Below are positions 8,627-18,758 of a DNA stretch of 64,000 nucleotides, in pieces; the first letter of the stretch is position 1; every line of letters begins with the position of its first letter. A program made the translations under genes and the position numbers. The notes under the pieces were generated by a model. The model saw nothing but the letters and a program-made list of their open reading frames with translations, did not search any database and had not been told where the DNA came from. Origin of the DNA: Firmicutes bacterium HGW-Firmicutes-1 (GTDB lineage Bacteria > Bacillota > Clostridia > Lachnospirales > Vallitaleaceae); NCBI GenBank assembly GCA_002841625.1, contig PHAG01000003.1, positions 169,267-233,266 on the forward strand, given 5' to 3'.

Positions 8627-9865
8627 TTAGAAAACAAATTCAACATCTGATAATCTAATGTGAATTTCTTCAATTACGTCTTGTTCTTCTTGAAGATCAT
8701 ACGCTAAAAATGTCACGGAGAAGCGAACAAATGCTCCTGCATCATCCCAAGGAACAGTGGAAATCAATTTTTCTTTAATTAAATATTGTGAAAAGTCTTC
8801 AGCAGTTTTAAATTTAGGACCACCTTTCACACCTTTAGGAATGGATACATATAAGTAAAATGAACCTTTTGGCTTTTTAACTTCAAATCCTAATTTTTTA
8901 AGAACATTCACCAACATATCATGTCTTCTTGAATATTTAGCTGAAGTTGCTTCCGTAATCCAATGATTCTCAAGGGCATAAATTCCAGCTATTTGTATTG
9001 CTTTAAATTGACCTGAATCATTATTATCCTTAACTGCTGCAAACGCACTCACTACAAGTGGATTGCCAACAACAAAAGCAATTCTCCAGCCTGTCATATT
9101 AAAGGCCTTTGATAAGGAATGAATCTCAACACCAACTTTTTTTGCACCAGGAATGCTTAAGAAACTTAATGGCTTAACTCCATCAAAGGTTAATGCTGCA
9201 TAAGCGGCATCATGAACAACAATAAGATTGTTTTCTGTTGCAAATGCTACAACCTCTTTAAAGAATGCTTTAGTAGCTGTTGCACCTGTTGGATTATTAG
9301 GATAGTTAAGATAAAGTAACTTAGCTTTTTTTAGTATTTCTTTTGGTATTGCTTTTAGCTCAGGTAAAAAATTATTTTCTTTAAGCAATGGCATGTTATA
9401 AACATCGCCACCTAACCATTTTGTCATTGTGCCCATAATAGGATAACCTGGAACTGTCATTAGCGTGATATCTCCAGGATTGATGAAGGCTTGGGCCATC
9501 ATTGCAAGAGCAGGCTTAGATCCAATTGCATGGTTCACCTCAGTTTCTGCCTTTATACCTTTAACACCGTAAACATTATCTAAGTATTGTGCTGCTGCAA
9601 GTTTAAATTCGTTAATACCATTGTCAGCATAATTTCTATTTTCCCACTTTGAAGCTTCAATTGCCAATGTTTCTACTACACCAGGATCAGCCATAGCATC
9701 TGGTTCACCTACACCCATATCAATAATATCCATTTCAGGGTGAGCTAGCATTGCTGCTTGTCGTGCTCTTTTAATTTTTTCGAACTTATAAAGAACTGTA
9801 CCTTTACCAAATTGATCTCCACCAATTCTGTCTGCAAAAAGCTGTTGAACATAATTATCTGCCAT
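8627..9865 (-). CDS. dapL: LL-diaminopimelate aminotransferase
   Basis: 412 aa PLP-dependent class I/II aminotransferase. The PLP-binding lysine lies in SLSKAFNMTGWR, and NYPNNPTGA binds the cofactor phosphate region; GVGEPD near the N-terminus is typical of this group. The pattern fits DapL, which converts tetrahydrodipicolinate directly to LL-2,6-diaminopimelate in the short DAP pathway, and the neighbour dapF performs the next step. A good ribosome site (AAAAAGGAGGC) precedes the ATG. The exact aminotransferase specificity rests on resemblance and context. Confidence 0.9.
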   Translation of the reverse strand: MADNYVQQLFADRIGGDQFGKGTVLYKFEKIKRARQAAMLAHPEMDIIDMGVGEPDAMADPGVVETLAIEASKWENRNYADNGINEFKLAAAQYLDNVYGVKGIKAETEVNHAIGSKPALAMMAQAFINPGDITLMTVPGYPIMGTMTKWLGGDVYNMPLLKENNFLPELKAIPKEILKKAKLLYLNYPNNPTGATATKAFFKEVVAFATENNLIVVHDAAYAALTFDGVKPLSFLSIPGAKKVGVEIHSLSKAFNMTGWRIAFVVGNPLVVSAFAAVKDNNDSGQFKAIQIAGIYALENHWITEATSAKYSRRHDMLVNVLKKLGFEVKKPKGSFYLYVSIPKGVKGGPKFKTAEDFSQYLIKEKLISTVPWDDAGAFVRFSVTFLAYDLQEEQDVIEEIHIRLSDVEFVF

Positions 9866-10028
9866 CTAATTGCCTCCTTTTTCTCTTAAGTTATATATTA
9901 ATAGTTGAATGATTCAAATTTATGAAACACCCTAATAATCATAAATTATACTAATAATTACCAAACATTACAATACTTTGTTGCAATAAATTCCCAATGG
10001 TAGTCATCACAAATGATAAATACCAATT

Positions 10029-10862
10029 TTATAATAACCAGAGTCCTTCAAAAACTGTCTGAGCAGGTCCTGTCATAAATACGTGGTTCGTGTTTTCGTC
10101 CCATTCAATCATTAAATCTCCACCGATCAGGTGAAGAGTAGCTCTTCTTTTCGTTACTCCATTAAGAACGCAAGCAACCAAAGTAGCACAGGCTCCGGTT
10201 CCACAAGCCAAGGTCTCACCTGCTCCTCTCTCCCATACTCTCATATAAATGTTTTCTTCATCAACTACTTGTGCAAATTCTACATTCGTCTTTCTAGGAA
10301 ATATTGGAGCAATCTCTACAATTGGTCCGACTGTTTCTAATGGGAATTTCTTCACATCATTTACAAAGGTTACTGCATGAGGATTCCCCATTGATACACA
10401 AGTAAATCCATAGATCGTGTTCAATACTTCCAGTTGTTCGTCAATAACAGGCTGTTTATTTGAAATAACCGGAATAAGGGATGCTTCTAGTATTGGTTCA
10501 CCCATATCCACTTTAACTGAATATACGTTTCCTTCTTCTATCATTAAATTAAGAATCTTAATACCTGCCAAAGTTTCTATCGTAATCGTGTCCTCTTTAA
10601 TCAACCCTTTGTCATATACATACTTTCCTACGCATCTAACAGCATTGCCACACATTTCAGACTCAGATCCATCAGAATTAAACATTCTCATTCTAAAATC
10701 CGCATTATTTGAGGGAAGAATAAGTACTAGCCCATCTGAACCAACACCAAAATTCCTATTACTCATTTTAATCGCTAATTCTTTAGGATTCTCTATGATC
10801 TCATCGAATCCATTTATATATATATAATCGTTGCCACAACCATGCATTTTAGTAAACTTCAC
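10029..10862 (-). CDS. dapF: Diaminopimelate epimerase
   Basis: 277 aa. Both catalytic cysteine motifs are present: MCGNAVRC (about residues 71-78) and ACGTGACA (about 220-227), along with the N-terminal KMHGCGNDY. The enzyme interconverts LL- and meso-diaminopimelate for cell wall and lysine synthesis. The start is a GTG preceded by AAGGAGGAG. It lies 163 bases upstream of dapL on the same strand; no clear terminator separates them, so they are probably cotranscribed. The intergenic stretch shows nothing else. Confidence 0.97.
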   Translation of the reverse strand: MKFTKMHGCGNDYIYINGFDEIIENPKELAIKMSNRNFGVGSDGLVLILPSNNADFRMRMFNSDGSESEMCGNAVRCVGKYVYDKGLIKEDTITIETLAGIKILNLMIEEGNVYSVKVDMGEPILEASLIPVISNKQPVIDEQLEVLNTIYGFTCVSMGNPHAVTFVNDVKKFPLETVGPIVEIAPIFPRKTNVEFAQVVDEENIYMRVWERGAGETLACGTGACATLVACVLNGVTKRRATLHLIGGDLMIEWDENTNHVFMTGPAQTVFEGLWLL

Positions 10863-10946
10863 TCTTACTCCTCCTTAGTGGTACTATTTAATAACACTAT
10901 CTATTATAAACCACTTTTTATTAGATTTCAAGAGTTCTACAAAAAG

Positions 10947-11669
10947 TTATTTAACAATGTTAAGTATTTCATCTTTTGGAACATTTATATATTGATCAGG
11001 CACGTTCCCATTAATTACACGATCTACTAAAGTTAATTCCTGGCAAACCTCTACTTGTGTCTTATTTAGCGGAACAACAATTTGAATAGTCATTTCAACA
11101 TCAATCCAAATTCTATGGTTTATTTGATTTATACCTGTTGCTACAAAACTACTCTTATAGTTCGTAGTAACCTTACCATATGGTAAAATGCTTACATTAA
11201 TATTGGGTCCAAAATTCGAAAATACGCTTTCCCCCAATAACCGTCCAATAGGTATTGACAATACTTCTTTATCAAAACTCTCAATTTGTTTATTTATTTT
11301 GTCAACAATTTCTGAGTTCATTTGATTGATTAATACTGTATTCACACCGAATGATATCACTTCACCTTTTTCATTATAATAGTATGTAACCAACCCTTCT
11401 GTACTCGCGTTATATTCTTCAAATGTTTCGTCTACAGCTTTATTTATGATACTATTGGACATCGTACTAACCTTCATATTTGACATTGCAACAACTGTTG
11501 GCATTAGTTCGTTTTCTATATATCGAACAATTAAAACAATAAAAGCCATGAATAGGATTAGTGTAAACATTGACTTGAATCTATTACGCTCTTTTCTAGG
11601 TTTTCTACCTTTAATCACTTTTTTTGCTAAAAAGGGATGTATAAGATATGCTTTCTTTTTCTTTTTCAT
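10947..11669 (-). CDS. yunB: Sporulation protein YunB
   Basis: 240 aa from the ATG at 11669; an in-frame ATG eight codons earlier is possible. A basic N-terminus, one membrane segment (about residues 32-51) and an extracytoplasmic region containing NKAVDETFEEY, the IPIGRLLGESVF motif and ELTLVDRVINGNVP are characteristic of YunB. In Bacillus subtilis yunB is a mother-cell gene of the SigE regulon and mutants sporulate poorly; the molecular role is unknown. It is divergently placed to the penicillin-binding protein gene. Confidence 0.88.
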   Translation of the reverse strand: MKKKKKAYLIHPFLAKKVIKGRKPRKERNRFKSMFTLILFMAFIVLIVRYIENELMPTVVAMSNMKVSTMSNSIINKAVDETFEEYNASTEGLVTYYYNEKGEVISFGVNTVLINQMNSEIVDKINKQIESFDKEVLSIPIGRLLGESVFSNFGPNINVSILPYGKVTTNYKSSFVATGINQINHRIWIDVEMTIQIVVPLNKTQVEVCQELTLVDRVINGNVPDQYINVPKDEILNIVK

Positions 11670-11862
11670 TACAATCACTTCTTTTGAAGTCATTATTATA
11701 TATTATGCTTCTTTTTAGTTTAAGTTCCATTTAAGAGGCAAAATTTTATTGGAAAAGCATGTATTTTTTGTAACACATTATTAACAAGCTTACTTTTTAT
11801 CTATATGAAATATTAAATTTGTACTAAGAATTGTTATTTTGCTTTCCCAATTGGTTATTATT

Positions 11863-11871
11863 TGATATAAT
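11863..11871 (+). promoter_or_regulatory. extended -10 promoter of the PBP gene
   Basis: TGATATAAT matches an extended -10 element, 28 bases before the start codon; no good -35 hexamer was found. Confidence 0.5.
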
Positions 11872-11898
11872 GATTTTGTTTGAAAAGGAGGAAGAGCA

Positions 11899-14511
11899 AT
11901 GAATTTCGAAAAAAAGTCTACCAAAAAGAAACAAGAAGCAATCAATTCGGCACCAAAAAAAAGAAACAAAAAAGTTGGTGTTACATTAATAAAAGTATTT
12001 GCATTTTCTATCTTACTAATTGGAATTATTGGAATAGCAACCGGTCTTGGAATTGTTAAGGCCATTATTGATTCAGCACCACCATTGGACTTAGATGATG
12101 TAAATCCAGAAGGCTATGCTACTATGATTTATAATCAAGAAGGCCTTGAAGTCCAAAAGCTTCATGGAGATGATGCGAATCGTATATACGCACAGCTTGA
12201 TCAAATTCCTAAACATATGCAGGATGCTGTCGTTGCGATTGAAGATGAAAGATTCTGGAACCACAATGGAATAGATATTCAAGGTATCTTCAGAGCGATC
12301 TATAGAAATATTAAAAGTGGTGACATAACTGGTTCAGGTGCAAGTACATTAACTCAACAGATCATCAAAAACAATGTGCTTTCAACAGAAAAGAAATTTG
12401 AACGTAAAATTCAAGAGCAATATTTAGCAATTCAATTAGAAAAGGAAATAGATAAAAAGCAAATTTTAGAATTGTACTTAAATACTTCACCTTTTGGACG
12501 TGGTACATTAGGTGTTCAGGCTGCTGCAAATGCTTATTTTAATAAAGATATTTCTCAACTGACAATTGCAGAAGCAGCCACAATTGCAGCAATTACACAA
12601 AGACCTACTTATTACGATCCAGTAGTCAATCCTGAAAACAACAAAGATAGACAGAGAATTGTCCTCAAAAAGATGCTAGAACAAAATTATATTTCTCAAG
12701 CACAATATGATACTGCATTAGCAGAGGAGGTTTACGCTCATATACAAATTATTAATCAAGATATTGGATTACAATCTGATTACTCTTACTTTGTTGACGA
12801 AGTAATTCGAGAGGTTTTGGAGGATTTAAAGGTTCAAAAGGGTTATAGCGAAAGTGAAGCCTTCAACTTAATCTACCGTGGAGGTCTAAGTATTTACATG
12901 ACCCAAGACTTAGCCATGCAAGCAATTGTAGATGAAGTGTACACTAAAGAGGATTATTTCCCTCCTGCAAGCGAAATGTATGCAGTCAGAGTTATGTATA
13001 CCGTATCTGTTCTAATGTCAGACGGTACAACTAAACATCATTACGATGAATCAGAATTTAGTACCAAGGAAAAAGCAGATGCTCATATTGAAACTCTTAA
13101 GGCAGAATGGGCTAAAGAAGGCGATGAAATTATAGCTGAAAAATCATTGTTCATTCCTCAACCTCAATCCGCTATGGTTATTATGGATTACCATAATGGT
13201 CATGTAAAAGCAATTGCAGGTGGGCGTGGCGAAAAAATTGGTAACCAAACCTTTAACCGAGCAACCCAAGCAAAGAGACAGCCAGGTTCAACGTTTAAAA
13301 TAGTTGCTGCTTATTTACCTGCAATTGATACTATGGGGTATACTTTAGGAACTGCTATTGATGATGTCCCTTTCACAGTATCAACCGGTGGAGGTTCCTA
13401 CAGTCCTAAGAACTGGTATAACCATCAAGCATTTAATTATAGAGGTTTGACTCCATTAAGAACTGCAATAAAAGACTCTATGAATATTTGCGCAGTAAAA
13501 ACGCTTTATGACATTGGTCCACAAACTGGATTTGATTATTTGATTAATTTAGGTTTTACCACTCTGGTAGATACTGAATTAGTCGATGGCAAGACCTTCA
13601 CAGATAAAAACCTCGCTCTTGCATTAGGTGGTATTACTCATGGAGTTACTCCTCTTGAGTTGACTGCAGCATATGGGGCTATAGCAAACAATGGAGTTTA
13701 CATTGAACCGGTGTTTTATACTAAGGTATTAAATCACAAAGGCGAAATATTATTAGAAAAAGAACCTATCACAAGAACAGTTATGAAGGAAACTACATCC
13801 TTCTTACTTACTAGTGCTATGCAATCTGTTATTACTGGCGGAACTGGTACCTTAGCTAACTTTAAGTCAATGCCAATTGCTGGGAAAACTGGAACAACTC
13901 AAGATGATGTTGACTTATTGCTTACAGCATATACACCATATTATGTTGCTACAGTATGGATGGGTTATGATCAACCAAAAACAATGAATTATAGCTTCTC
14001 TTATCACTCTGTAATATGGCGTGATGTTATGCAACGAATACATGAAGATTTACCTTACAAGGATTTCCCAAGACCAAGTGGCATCGTATCAGCATCTATC
14101 TGTACAGAATCTGGAAAATTAGCTGTTGGTGGTTTATGTGATCATGATCCAAGAGGTTCAACTATTGTTTCGGAATACTTTGCCTCTGGTACAGTTCCAA
14201 CAGAAAGTTGTGATGTTCATATAAAAGCTACTATTTGTGAAAGCTCTGGCCTATTTGCTACTGAATATTGTCCAGCCGATACAAAAAAAGAAAAAATATT
14301 TATTCAAAGACCTGAACCATTGGTACCCGCTAATTGGGATTCAAGAAATCCTCCGAGAATTGCCGATCATCAATACGAATTACCTGATTCCATGGTAGGA
14401 GAGTACTGTAATATTCATGGTCCAGCATTTGAAGTTCCTGTAGTAGAATTACCAAGCGAAACAGATTTTGATCCATTGGATTTTCCCGAAAATGAAGAAT
14501 CAGAAGAATAA
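11899..14511 (+). CDS. Class A penicillin-binding protein (bifunctional)
   Basis: 870 aa; ATG after AAAGGAGG. A cytoplasmic basic tail and one membrane helix (about 28-55) precede a GT51 transglycosylase domain with the catalytic EDERFWNHNG (Glu115) and GASTLTQQ. The transpeptidase domain has the three penicillin-binding motifs: STFK (Ser464), SMN (Ser527) and KTGT (Lys663). Downstream cysteine-rich repeats (SICTESGKLA, TICESSGLFA) and an acidic tail resemble those of clostridial PBP1A. It polymerises glycan strands and crosslinks peptides at the outer membrane face. An insertion with charged residues lies between the two domains. Confidence 0.95.
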   Translation: MNFEKKSTKKKQEAINSAPKKRNKKVGVTLIKVFAFSILLIGIIGIATGLGIVKAIIDSAPPLDLDDVNPEGYATMIYNQEGLEVQKLHGDDANRIYAQLDQIPKHMQDAVVAIEDERFWNHNGIDIQGIFRAIYRNIKSGDITGSGASTLTQQIIKNNVLSTEKKFERKIQEQYLAIQLEKEIDKKQILELYLNTSPFGRGTLGVQAAANAYFNKDISQLTIAEAATIAAITQRPTYYDPVVNPENNKDRQRIVLKKMLEQNYISQAQYDTALAEEVYAHIQIINQDIGLQSDYSYFVDEVIREVLEDLKVQKGYSESEAFNLIYRGGLSIYMTQDLAMQAIVDEVYTKEDYFPPASEMYAVRVMYTVSVLMSDGTTKHHYDESEFSTKEKADAHIETLKAEWAKEGDEIIAEKSLFIPQPQSAMVIMDYHNGHVKAIAGGRGEKIGNQTFNRATQAKRQPGSTFKIVAAYLPAIDTMGYTLGTAIDDVPFTVSTGGGSYSPKNWYNHQAFNYRGLTPLRTAIKDSMNICAVKTLYDIGPQTGFDYLINLGFTTLVDTELVDGKTFTDKNLALALGGITHGVTPLELTAAYGAIANNGVYIEPVFYTKVLNHKGEILLEKEPITRTVMKETTSFLLTSAMQSVITGGTGTLANFKSMPIAGKTGTTQDDVDLLLTAYTPYYVATVWMGYDQPKTMNYSFSYHSVIWRDVMQRIHEDLPYKDFPRPSGIVSASICTESGKLAVGGLCDHDPRGSTIVSEYFASGTVPTESCDVHIKATICESSGLFATEYCPADTKKEKIFIQRPEPLVPANWDSRNPPRIADHQYELPDSMVGEYCNIHGPAFEVPVVELPSETDFDPLDFPENEESEE

Positions 14512-14523
14512 AAAGATTAAACC

Positions 14524-14556
14524 AAAAAAATAAAGCCCAAATGGCTTTATTTTTTT
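14524..14556. terminator. bidirectional terminator between PBP and spoVAE
   Basis: Arms AAAAAAATAAAGCC and GGCTTTATTTTTTT with a 5-base loop. It overlaps the last codons of spoVAE and can stop both convergent genes. Confidence 0.9.
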
Positions 14557-14912
14557 GGTTTTGAATTAAATATTATGGAAGCTAAATAACCAAACAATAT
14601 TGCTGCAGTAATTCCTGCCGATGTAGCCTTCAACCCTCCTGTAAACACCCCCAGCAAGCCGACTTTATCTACTTCCTTCATAACTCCTTCTCCTAATGCA
14701 TAGCCAAACCCCATAATAGGCACAGTAGCACCAGCTCCACCAAAACTTACTACAGATTGGTATAACCCTAATCCAGTTAATATTGTACCAATTACAACAT
14801 AAAGTACAACAATCCTTGCAGGTAATAACTTTGTTCTATCCATTAATACTTGAGCAATGGCACAAATAATGCCTCCAGTAATAAAAGCTTTTATATATTC
14901 CATACTTTTCAC
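14547..14912 (-). CDS. spoVAE: Stage V sporulation protein AE
   Basis: 121 aa integral membrane protein with four hydrophobic segments and the family glycine-rich SFGGAGATVPIMGFG (about residues 56-70). Together with SpoVAC and SpoVAD it forms the channel that loads dipicolinic acid into the forespore and releases it on germination. It is the last gene of the spoVA operon, eight bases after spoVAD, and its 3' end is part of a terminator. Confidence 0.95.
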   Translation of the reverse strand: MKSMEYIKAFITGGIICAIAQVLMDRTKLLPARIVVLYVVIGTILTGLGLYQSVVSFGGAGATVPIMGFGYALGEGVMKEVDKVGLLGVFTGGLKATSAGITAAILFGYLASIIFNSKPKK

Positions 14913-14920
14913 CTGTCATT

Positions 14921-15928
14921 TTAGTTTTCTAGTACTACCCCGTGGGCAATGCCCGGGATGCTTTCGCCTTCATTAGAACTTACCGGGCTGAGCAATGCCC
15001 CAGTAGGTATAAATAAAAGATTGTTAATTTCTTTGTCTGACATTTTCTTTAATATATATCCAGCGAGTGTAACAGCCGAACAACCGCAACCGCTACCTCC
15101 TGCATAAGTATTCTGTGTTACTGCATCAAATATTTCTATACCACAATCAATATAATTACTCCCTAAGTCATATCCTTCTTGCTTAACCAATTCTATTACG
15201 AGCTTTCTTCCATACTTACCAAGGTCACCTGTAGCAATCATATCCAAATCACTTGGTTGCTTTCCAGTGTCTTTTAGAAAGGTTACAATCGTATCTGCTG
15301 CTGCTGGTGCCATAGCTGCTCCCATATCCATAGGATCCTTCGCACCTAGATCTATAATCTTACCAGGAATGGCATATGTTATTTTAGGACCATCACCTAC
15401 TTTAGAAACGATTGCTGACCCACTCCCAGTTACTGTCCATGATGAAGTTGGTGGTCTTTGACTTCCGTATTCAAGTGGAAATCTAAACTGCTTTTCTGCA
15501 CCACAAAAATGGCTAGAGGTTGCGGCAACACAGTAATCTGCAAAACCTGCATCTACAGTCATAGCTGATAAAATTAAAGATTCCCCCATAGTGGAACATG
15601 CACCATAAAGTCCAAAAAACGGAATACTCAATGCTCGCAATGCAAAAGTACTTCCAATCAGTTGACTAAGCAGATCGCCTGAAAAAACATATCTTATATC
15701 AGAAAGATTCAGATTCGCTTTTTTTATTGCCATCAGAATTGCTTCCTTTAAAATTTTACTCTCCGCTTTCTCCCAGGAGTCTTCTCCCCATAGAACATCT
15801 TCCAAAACTTGATCAAAGTAGCTTGCCAGTGGACCTTCCCCTTCTTTAGGTCCAGTTATCGCAGCATGGCTAATAATTTTGGGCATATTATCAAATTTAA
15901 TTGTCTGTTTACCAACTTGGGTACCCAT
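14921..15928 (-). CDS. spoVAD: Stage V sporulation protein AD
   Basis: 335 aa with a thiolase-like fold; characteristic stretches are YGACSTMGES, TASSHFCGAEKQFRFPLEYG and GGSGCGCSA. SpoVAD is a soluble protein on the spore inner membrane that binds dipicolinic acid. The ATG follows GGAGGG. It lies between spoVAC and spoVAE, the order known from Bacillus and Clostridium. Confidence 0.97.
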   Translation of the reverse strand: MGTQVGKQTIKFDNMPKIISHAAITGPKEGEGPLASYFDQVLEDVLWGEDSWEKAESKILKEAILMAIKKANLNLSDIRYVFSGDLLSQLIGSTFALRALSIPFFGLYGACSTMGESLILSAMTVDAGFADYCVAATSSHFCGAEKQFRFPLEYGSQRPPTSSWTVTGSGSAIVSKVGDGPKITYAIPGKIIDLGAKDPMDMGAAMAPAAADTIVTFLKDTGKQPSDLDMIATGDLGKYGRKLVIELVKQEGYDLGSNYIDCGIEIFDAVTQNTYAGGSGCGCSAVTLAGYILKKMSDKEINNLLFIPTGALLSPVSSNEGESIPGIAHGVVLEN

Positions 15929-15985
15929 TTTTTCCCTCCATTCTTATATTCAATTAGCCTGAATTCAGTTAATTTCAGCAATTCA

Positions 15986-16438
15986 CTAACCACCAAATAT
16001 AAAGTATACTAATCCAACCACCACCGAGGAAATAACACCATAGACAATAACTGGTCCAGCAATTGTAAACATTTTTGCTCCAACTCCAAGTACATATCCT
16101 TCTTTTTTAAATTCAATCGCCGATGAAACGATAGAATTAGCAAATCCAGTAATTGGAATAATAGAGCCTGCTCCGCCAAATTCACCCAATGAATCATATA
16201 AGTCCAAACCTGTAAAAAGTGCCCCAAGGAAAATAAGAAACATGCTTGTTATAATTGCCGCATCATCCTTACTAAAATCCCAATACTTTAACAAATTTAT
16301 AATACCTTGTCCAAAAGTACAAATTGCACCACCAACCACAAAAGCCTTGAAACAATTAATTAGAAGTTTTGGCTTTGGAGAAGTACTTTTAACCATCTTT
16401 TCAAACTCTTTTTTCTTTTCCGAACCACTATTTTTCAT
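15986..16438 (-). CDS. spoVAC: Stage V sporulation protein AC
   Basis: 150 aa. A charged N-terminal tail is followed by four membrane segments and the motif SLGEFGGAGSIIPITGFANS, paralogous to SpoVAE. In Bacillus, SpoVAC is a mechanosensitive channel used in dipicolinic acid release. AAAGG precedes the ATG. It is third from last in the operon. Confidence 0.96.
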   Translation of the reverse strand: MKNSGSEKKKEFEKMVKSTSPKPKLLINCFKAFVVGGAICTFGQGIINLLKYWDFSKDDAAIITSMFLIFLGALFTGLDLYDSLGEFGGAGSIIPITGFANSIVSSAIEFKKEGYVLGVGAKMFTIAGPVIVYGVISSVVVGLVYFIFGG

Positions 16439-16462
16439 ATTTCACTGCCTTTCAATATAATT

Positions 16463-16894
16463 TTAATCAGTATAAAATCCCTGGACCAAATAGTACAATA
16501 GCGAACCCGTCATTTTACCAATAGCTAAACATAACATGAGAAAAACCAATCCCTTTTTCAAATAAATTCTTCGTGTTAATATAGGCACAACATCAAGTAC
16601 CTCAGCAATGGAAACAGCAACGCTTCCTACAAATACACCTGTAAACAAACCAATTAGCATCAATCCAATTGGTCCTAATCCAAACTGGATAGGAGTTATT
16701 AACGTGATTCCTCCAAAAATACCTCCATATAAAATACAATCCTCATAAATAGACATCGACTTTTCTGTTTTCGTTTTTTGTGCCATTCTTGGTATAACAC
16801 CAAGTATTGCTATAAATGCAAAAATACCTCCTGAAATTACTACTCCACTTCCAAATCCAATCATGACTAGCACAATTATTTTTAAAATAAACAT
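16463..16894 (-). CDS. spoVAB: Stage V sporulation protein AB
   Basis: 143 aa with about five membrane segments; GSGVVISGGIFAFIAILGVIPR at the N-terminus and FGGITLITPIQFGLGP in the middle are typical of SpoVAB. Its start codon shares a base with the spoVAA stop (TAATG), which suggests translational coupling. The exact function within dipicolinate transport is not known. Confidence 0.92.
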   Translation of the reverse strand: MFILKIIVLVMIGFGSGVVISGGIFAFIAILGVIPRMAQKTKTEKSMSIYEDCILYGGIFGGITLITPIQFGLGPIGLMLIGLFTGVFVGSVAVSIAEVLDVVPILTRRIYLKKGLVFLMLCLAIGKMTGSLLYYLVQGFYTD

Positions 16895-17514
16895 TATTTT
16901 TCTCCTTCTTTTTCTTCCTTCAGGGTTTCAATAATGCTATCATCAACTTGATTTTCATAAAGCTTAAGCTCAACTTCAATGGGTGTCGGATCATTTGTAA
17001 ACTTAATTTTAGAGAAATGATTAAAAAATACTGAAATTCCAACTGCCAATCCAATTGAATAAGGAATCTCTATCAAATAAGGTTGAAGACTATTACTACC
17101 GAGAAACATATCATAAAACTCTGTAAAAACCTTTGGCAATTGAGTATCCGTGTGAAAAGCCATAATAGCAACTGCACTTCCTGTAATCAATACTGCTCCA
17201 ACGAAGCCTATTTTAAATAAAGTAAGAAGTTTTTTTTCTTTTTCTTGGTTCTTCTTGTAGCTAATAATAGTATCTTTTTCTCCTAAACTGTGAATAATAA
17301 CTTGATTGTTTTTTTTATGAATGGCTTCAATGATATCCATAACAGAAATCAAATAATTTTTCGAAGTATCTTCTGGTATAGTAAATAACTTTATTTTTTT
17401 TATTTCTTCTATCAATACTATAGATCCTTGTAGCTCTGCAACGTCCTCTACAAATACGACTTTCTTACTAATAATAGTTGCTTTCTTTACTGCTTTCAGA
17501 TAGATATGATCCAT
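16894..17514 (-). CDS. spoVAA: Stage V sporulation protein AA
   Basis: 206 aa. A soluble N-terminal part with the phrase PEDTSKNYLISVMDIIEAI is followed by two membrane helices (about residues 94-113 and 137-160), the layout of SpoVAA. The ATG has no close Shine-Dalgarno; AAGGA lies about 20 bases upstream inside the preceding 38-codon frame, so initiation may depend on reading of that frame. First recognised gene of the spoVA operon, downstream of sigF as in Bacillus. Confidence 0.92.
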   Translation of the reverse strand: MDHIYLKAVKKATIISKKVVFVEDVAELQGSIVLIEEIKKIKLFTIPEDTSKNYLISVMDIIEAIHKKNNQVIIHSLGEKDTIISYKKNQEKEKKLLTLFKIGFVGAVLITGSAVAIMAFHTDTQLPKVFTEFYDMFLGSNSLQPYLIEIPYSIGLAVGISVFFNHFSKIKFTNDPTPIEVELKLYENQVDDSIIETLKEEKEGEK

Positions 17515-17522
17515 GATTGTAC

Positions 17523-17639
17523 TTATATCAAAATTCCTTCATAATATTTTTCTTCCCTATCAATGAGCTGAGTATAAGTAATGACAGAAAGAGTTATAAG
17601 AGTTAAGACAACCAAGATTATCATAACGATTTTTTTCAT
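17523..17639 (-). CDS. 38-aa single-pass membrane peptide heading spoVA
   Basis: ATG at 17639 with GGAGGG six bases upstream. The product is a two-lysine start, one hydrophobic helix of about 20 residues and a short acidic tail. It ends eight bases before spoVAA. I do not recognise a family. Its good ribosome site, and the poor one of spoVAA, support real translation, perhaps as a leader coupling translation into spoVAA. Confidence 0.6.
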   Translation of the reverse strand: MKKIVMIILVVLTLITLSVITYTQLIDREEKYYEGILI

Positions 17640-17737
17640 ATCATCCCTCCATTGTAAATAGATTGTTTTTATTGTAATCAAATTCAACCTATAATATACA
17701 GGAAAACCGGAAAATCGGCCTTCCAAATTATAACTTA

Positions 17738-17874
17738 GGAAAATCGGCACGTTAAACTATAACCCTCATTTCCTAAATGCCGCTTTTCCAACCGCTGTAC
17801 ACAAAAACCTTCTACACCCTTAGGAAAATCGGCACGACAAACTATAACCTTCGATATCTAAATGCCGCTTTTCC
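17738..17874. repeat. Repeat family C, two units in tandem
   Basis: Units at 17738-17789 and 17823-17874 each begin GGAAAATCGGCACG, contain AACTATAACC and end AAATGCCGCTTTTCC, so the ends pair as a hairpin. An additional partial GGAAAATCGGCC lies just before. The stretch between sigF and spoVA holds only these repeats and the sigF terminator. Confidence 0.8.
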
Positions 17875-17992
17875 AACTGCATTCGCTTTCCTCCTATTCT
17901 CTCTTCCTCCTATACTCTCTTCTTTCTATTCTCGCGTTTCCAATTACTCTAAACAAATAAGAACCTCACCTATCTAACCCTGCCATAATAAC

Positions 17993-18015
17993 AAAAAAAA
18001 AGACACATCTGTCTT
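17993..18015 (-). terminator. terminator after sigF
   Basis: On the minus strand arms AAGACA and TGTCTT with a 4-base loop are followed by nine T; 24 bases past the sigF stop. It separates spoIIA from spoVA transcription. Confidence 0.8.
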
Positions 18016-18038
18016 CAATAGTTTTGCATCTTACTCCG

Positions 18039-18758
18039 TTATGATAATTTTTTCTTCATATTTTCAAGAATCTTCTTCTCCAAACGAGATACTTGGACCT
18101 GTGAAATCCCAAGCCTTGCCGCAATTTCAGTTTGCGTTTTATCTTGAAAATACCTTAACAAGATAATTTCTTTCTCTTTAGGTGCCAGTTCAGCCATAAT
18201 TTCCCTAAGAGCAAGTAAGTCAACCATCTTACTACTTTCATCTTCTAAGCTTTTAATTTTATCGAGCAAATAAATTGGATTACCATCTCCTTGATAAATT
18301 GTTTTATGAAGTGACTCAACCTCTGTTGCTGATTCAAGCGCCATAACAACTTCTTCAACCGAGCTTCCAATTTCACCTGCTATTTCCTCAATAGTAGGTT
18401 CTCTGCCGTATTGATTATTAAGAACTTCTCTAGTTATCCTCGCTTTACTTCCCATTTCTTTAAGCGACCTACTCACCTTAATCATGCCATCGTCTCTTAT
18501 GAACCGCTTAATTTCTCCAATAATCATAGGAACTGCATAGGTAGAAAATTGTACTTGATAAGATAAATCAAACTTATCTATTGCTTTTAATAGTCCAATA
18601 CAGCCTATTTGAAAAAGATCATCTAGCTCATATCCTCTATTTGAAAACCTTCTTACAATGCTCCAGATAAGACCAATATTTTCTTTAACTAATGTCTCTC
18701 TCGCGTCTAGATGTCCTTCTTGAGAGTGAATTATTAATTGCAAGGTTCCTTTATTCAT
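18039..18758 (-). CDS. sigF: RNA polymerase sigma-F factor
   Basis: 239 aa from the ATG at 18758, which overlaps the spoIIAB stop by eight bases and has AAAGAGG upstream. Region 2 ([22 protein letters not shown], with [16 protein letters not shown]) and region 4 ([29 protein letters not shown]) are intact. SigF is the first forespore-specific sigma factor and is held inactive by SpoIIAB. Third gene of the spoIIA operon. Confidence 0.97.
   Translation of the reverse strand: MNKGTLQLIIHSQEGHLDARETLVKENIGLIWSIVRRFSNRGYELDDLFQIGCIGLLKAIDKFDLSYQVQFSTYAVPMIIGEIKRFIRDDGMIKVSRSLKEMGSKARITREVLNNQYGREPTIEEIAGEIGSSVEEVVMALESATEVESLHKTIYQGDGNPIYLLDKIKSLEDESSKMVDLLALREIMAELAPKEKEIILLRYFQDKTQTEIAARLGISQVQVSRLEKKILENMKKKLS

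Noticed and set aside
17777..17977. 66-codon frame over the family C repeats
   Set aside because: Made almost entirely of repeat sequence and low-complexity CT tracts with no ribosome binding site.
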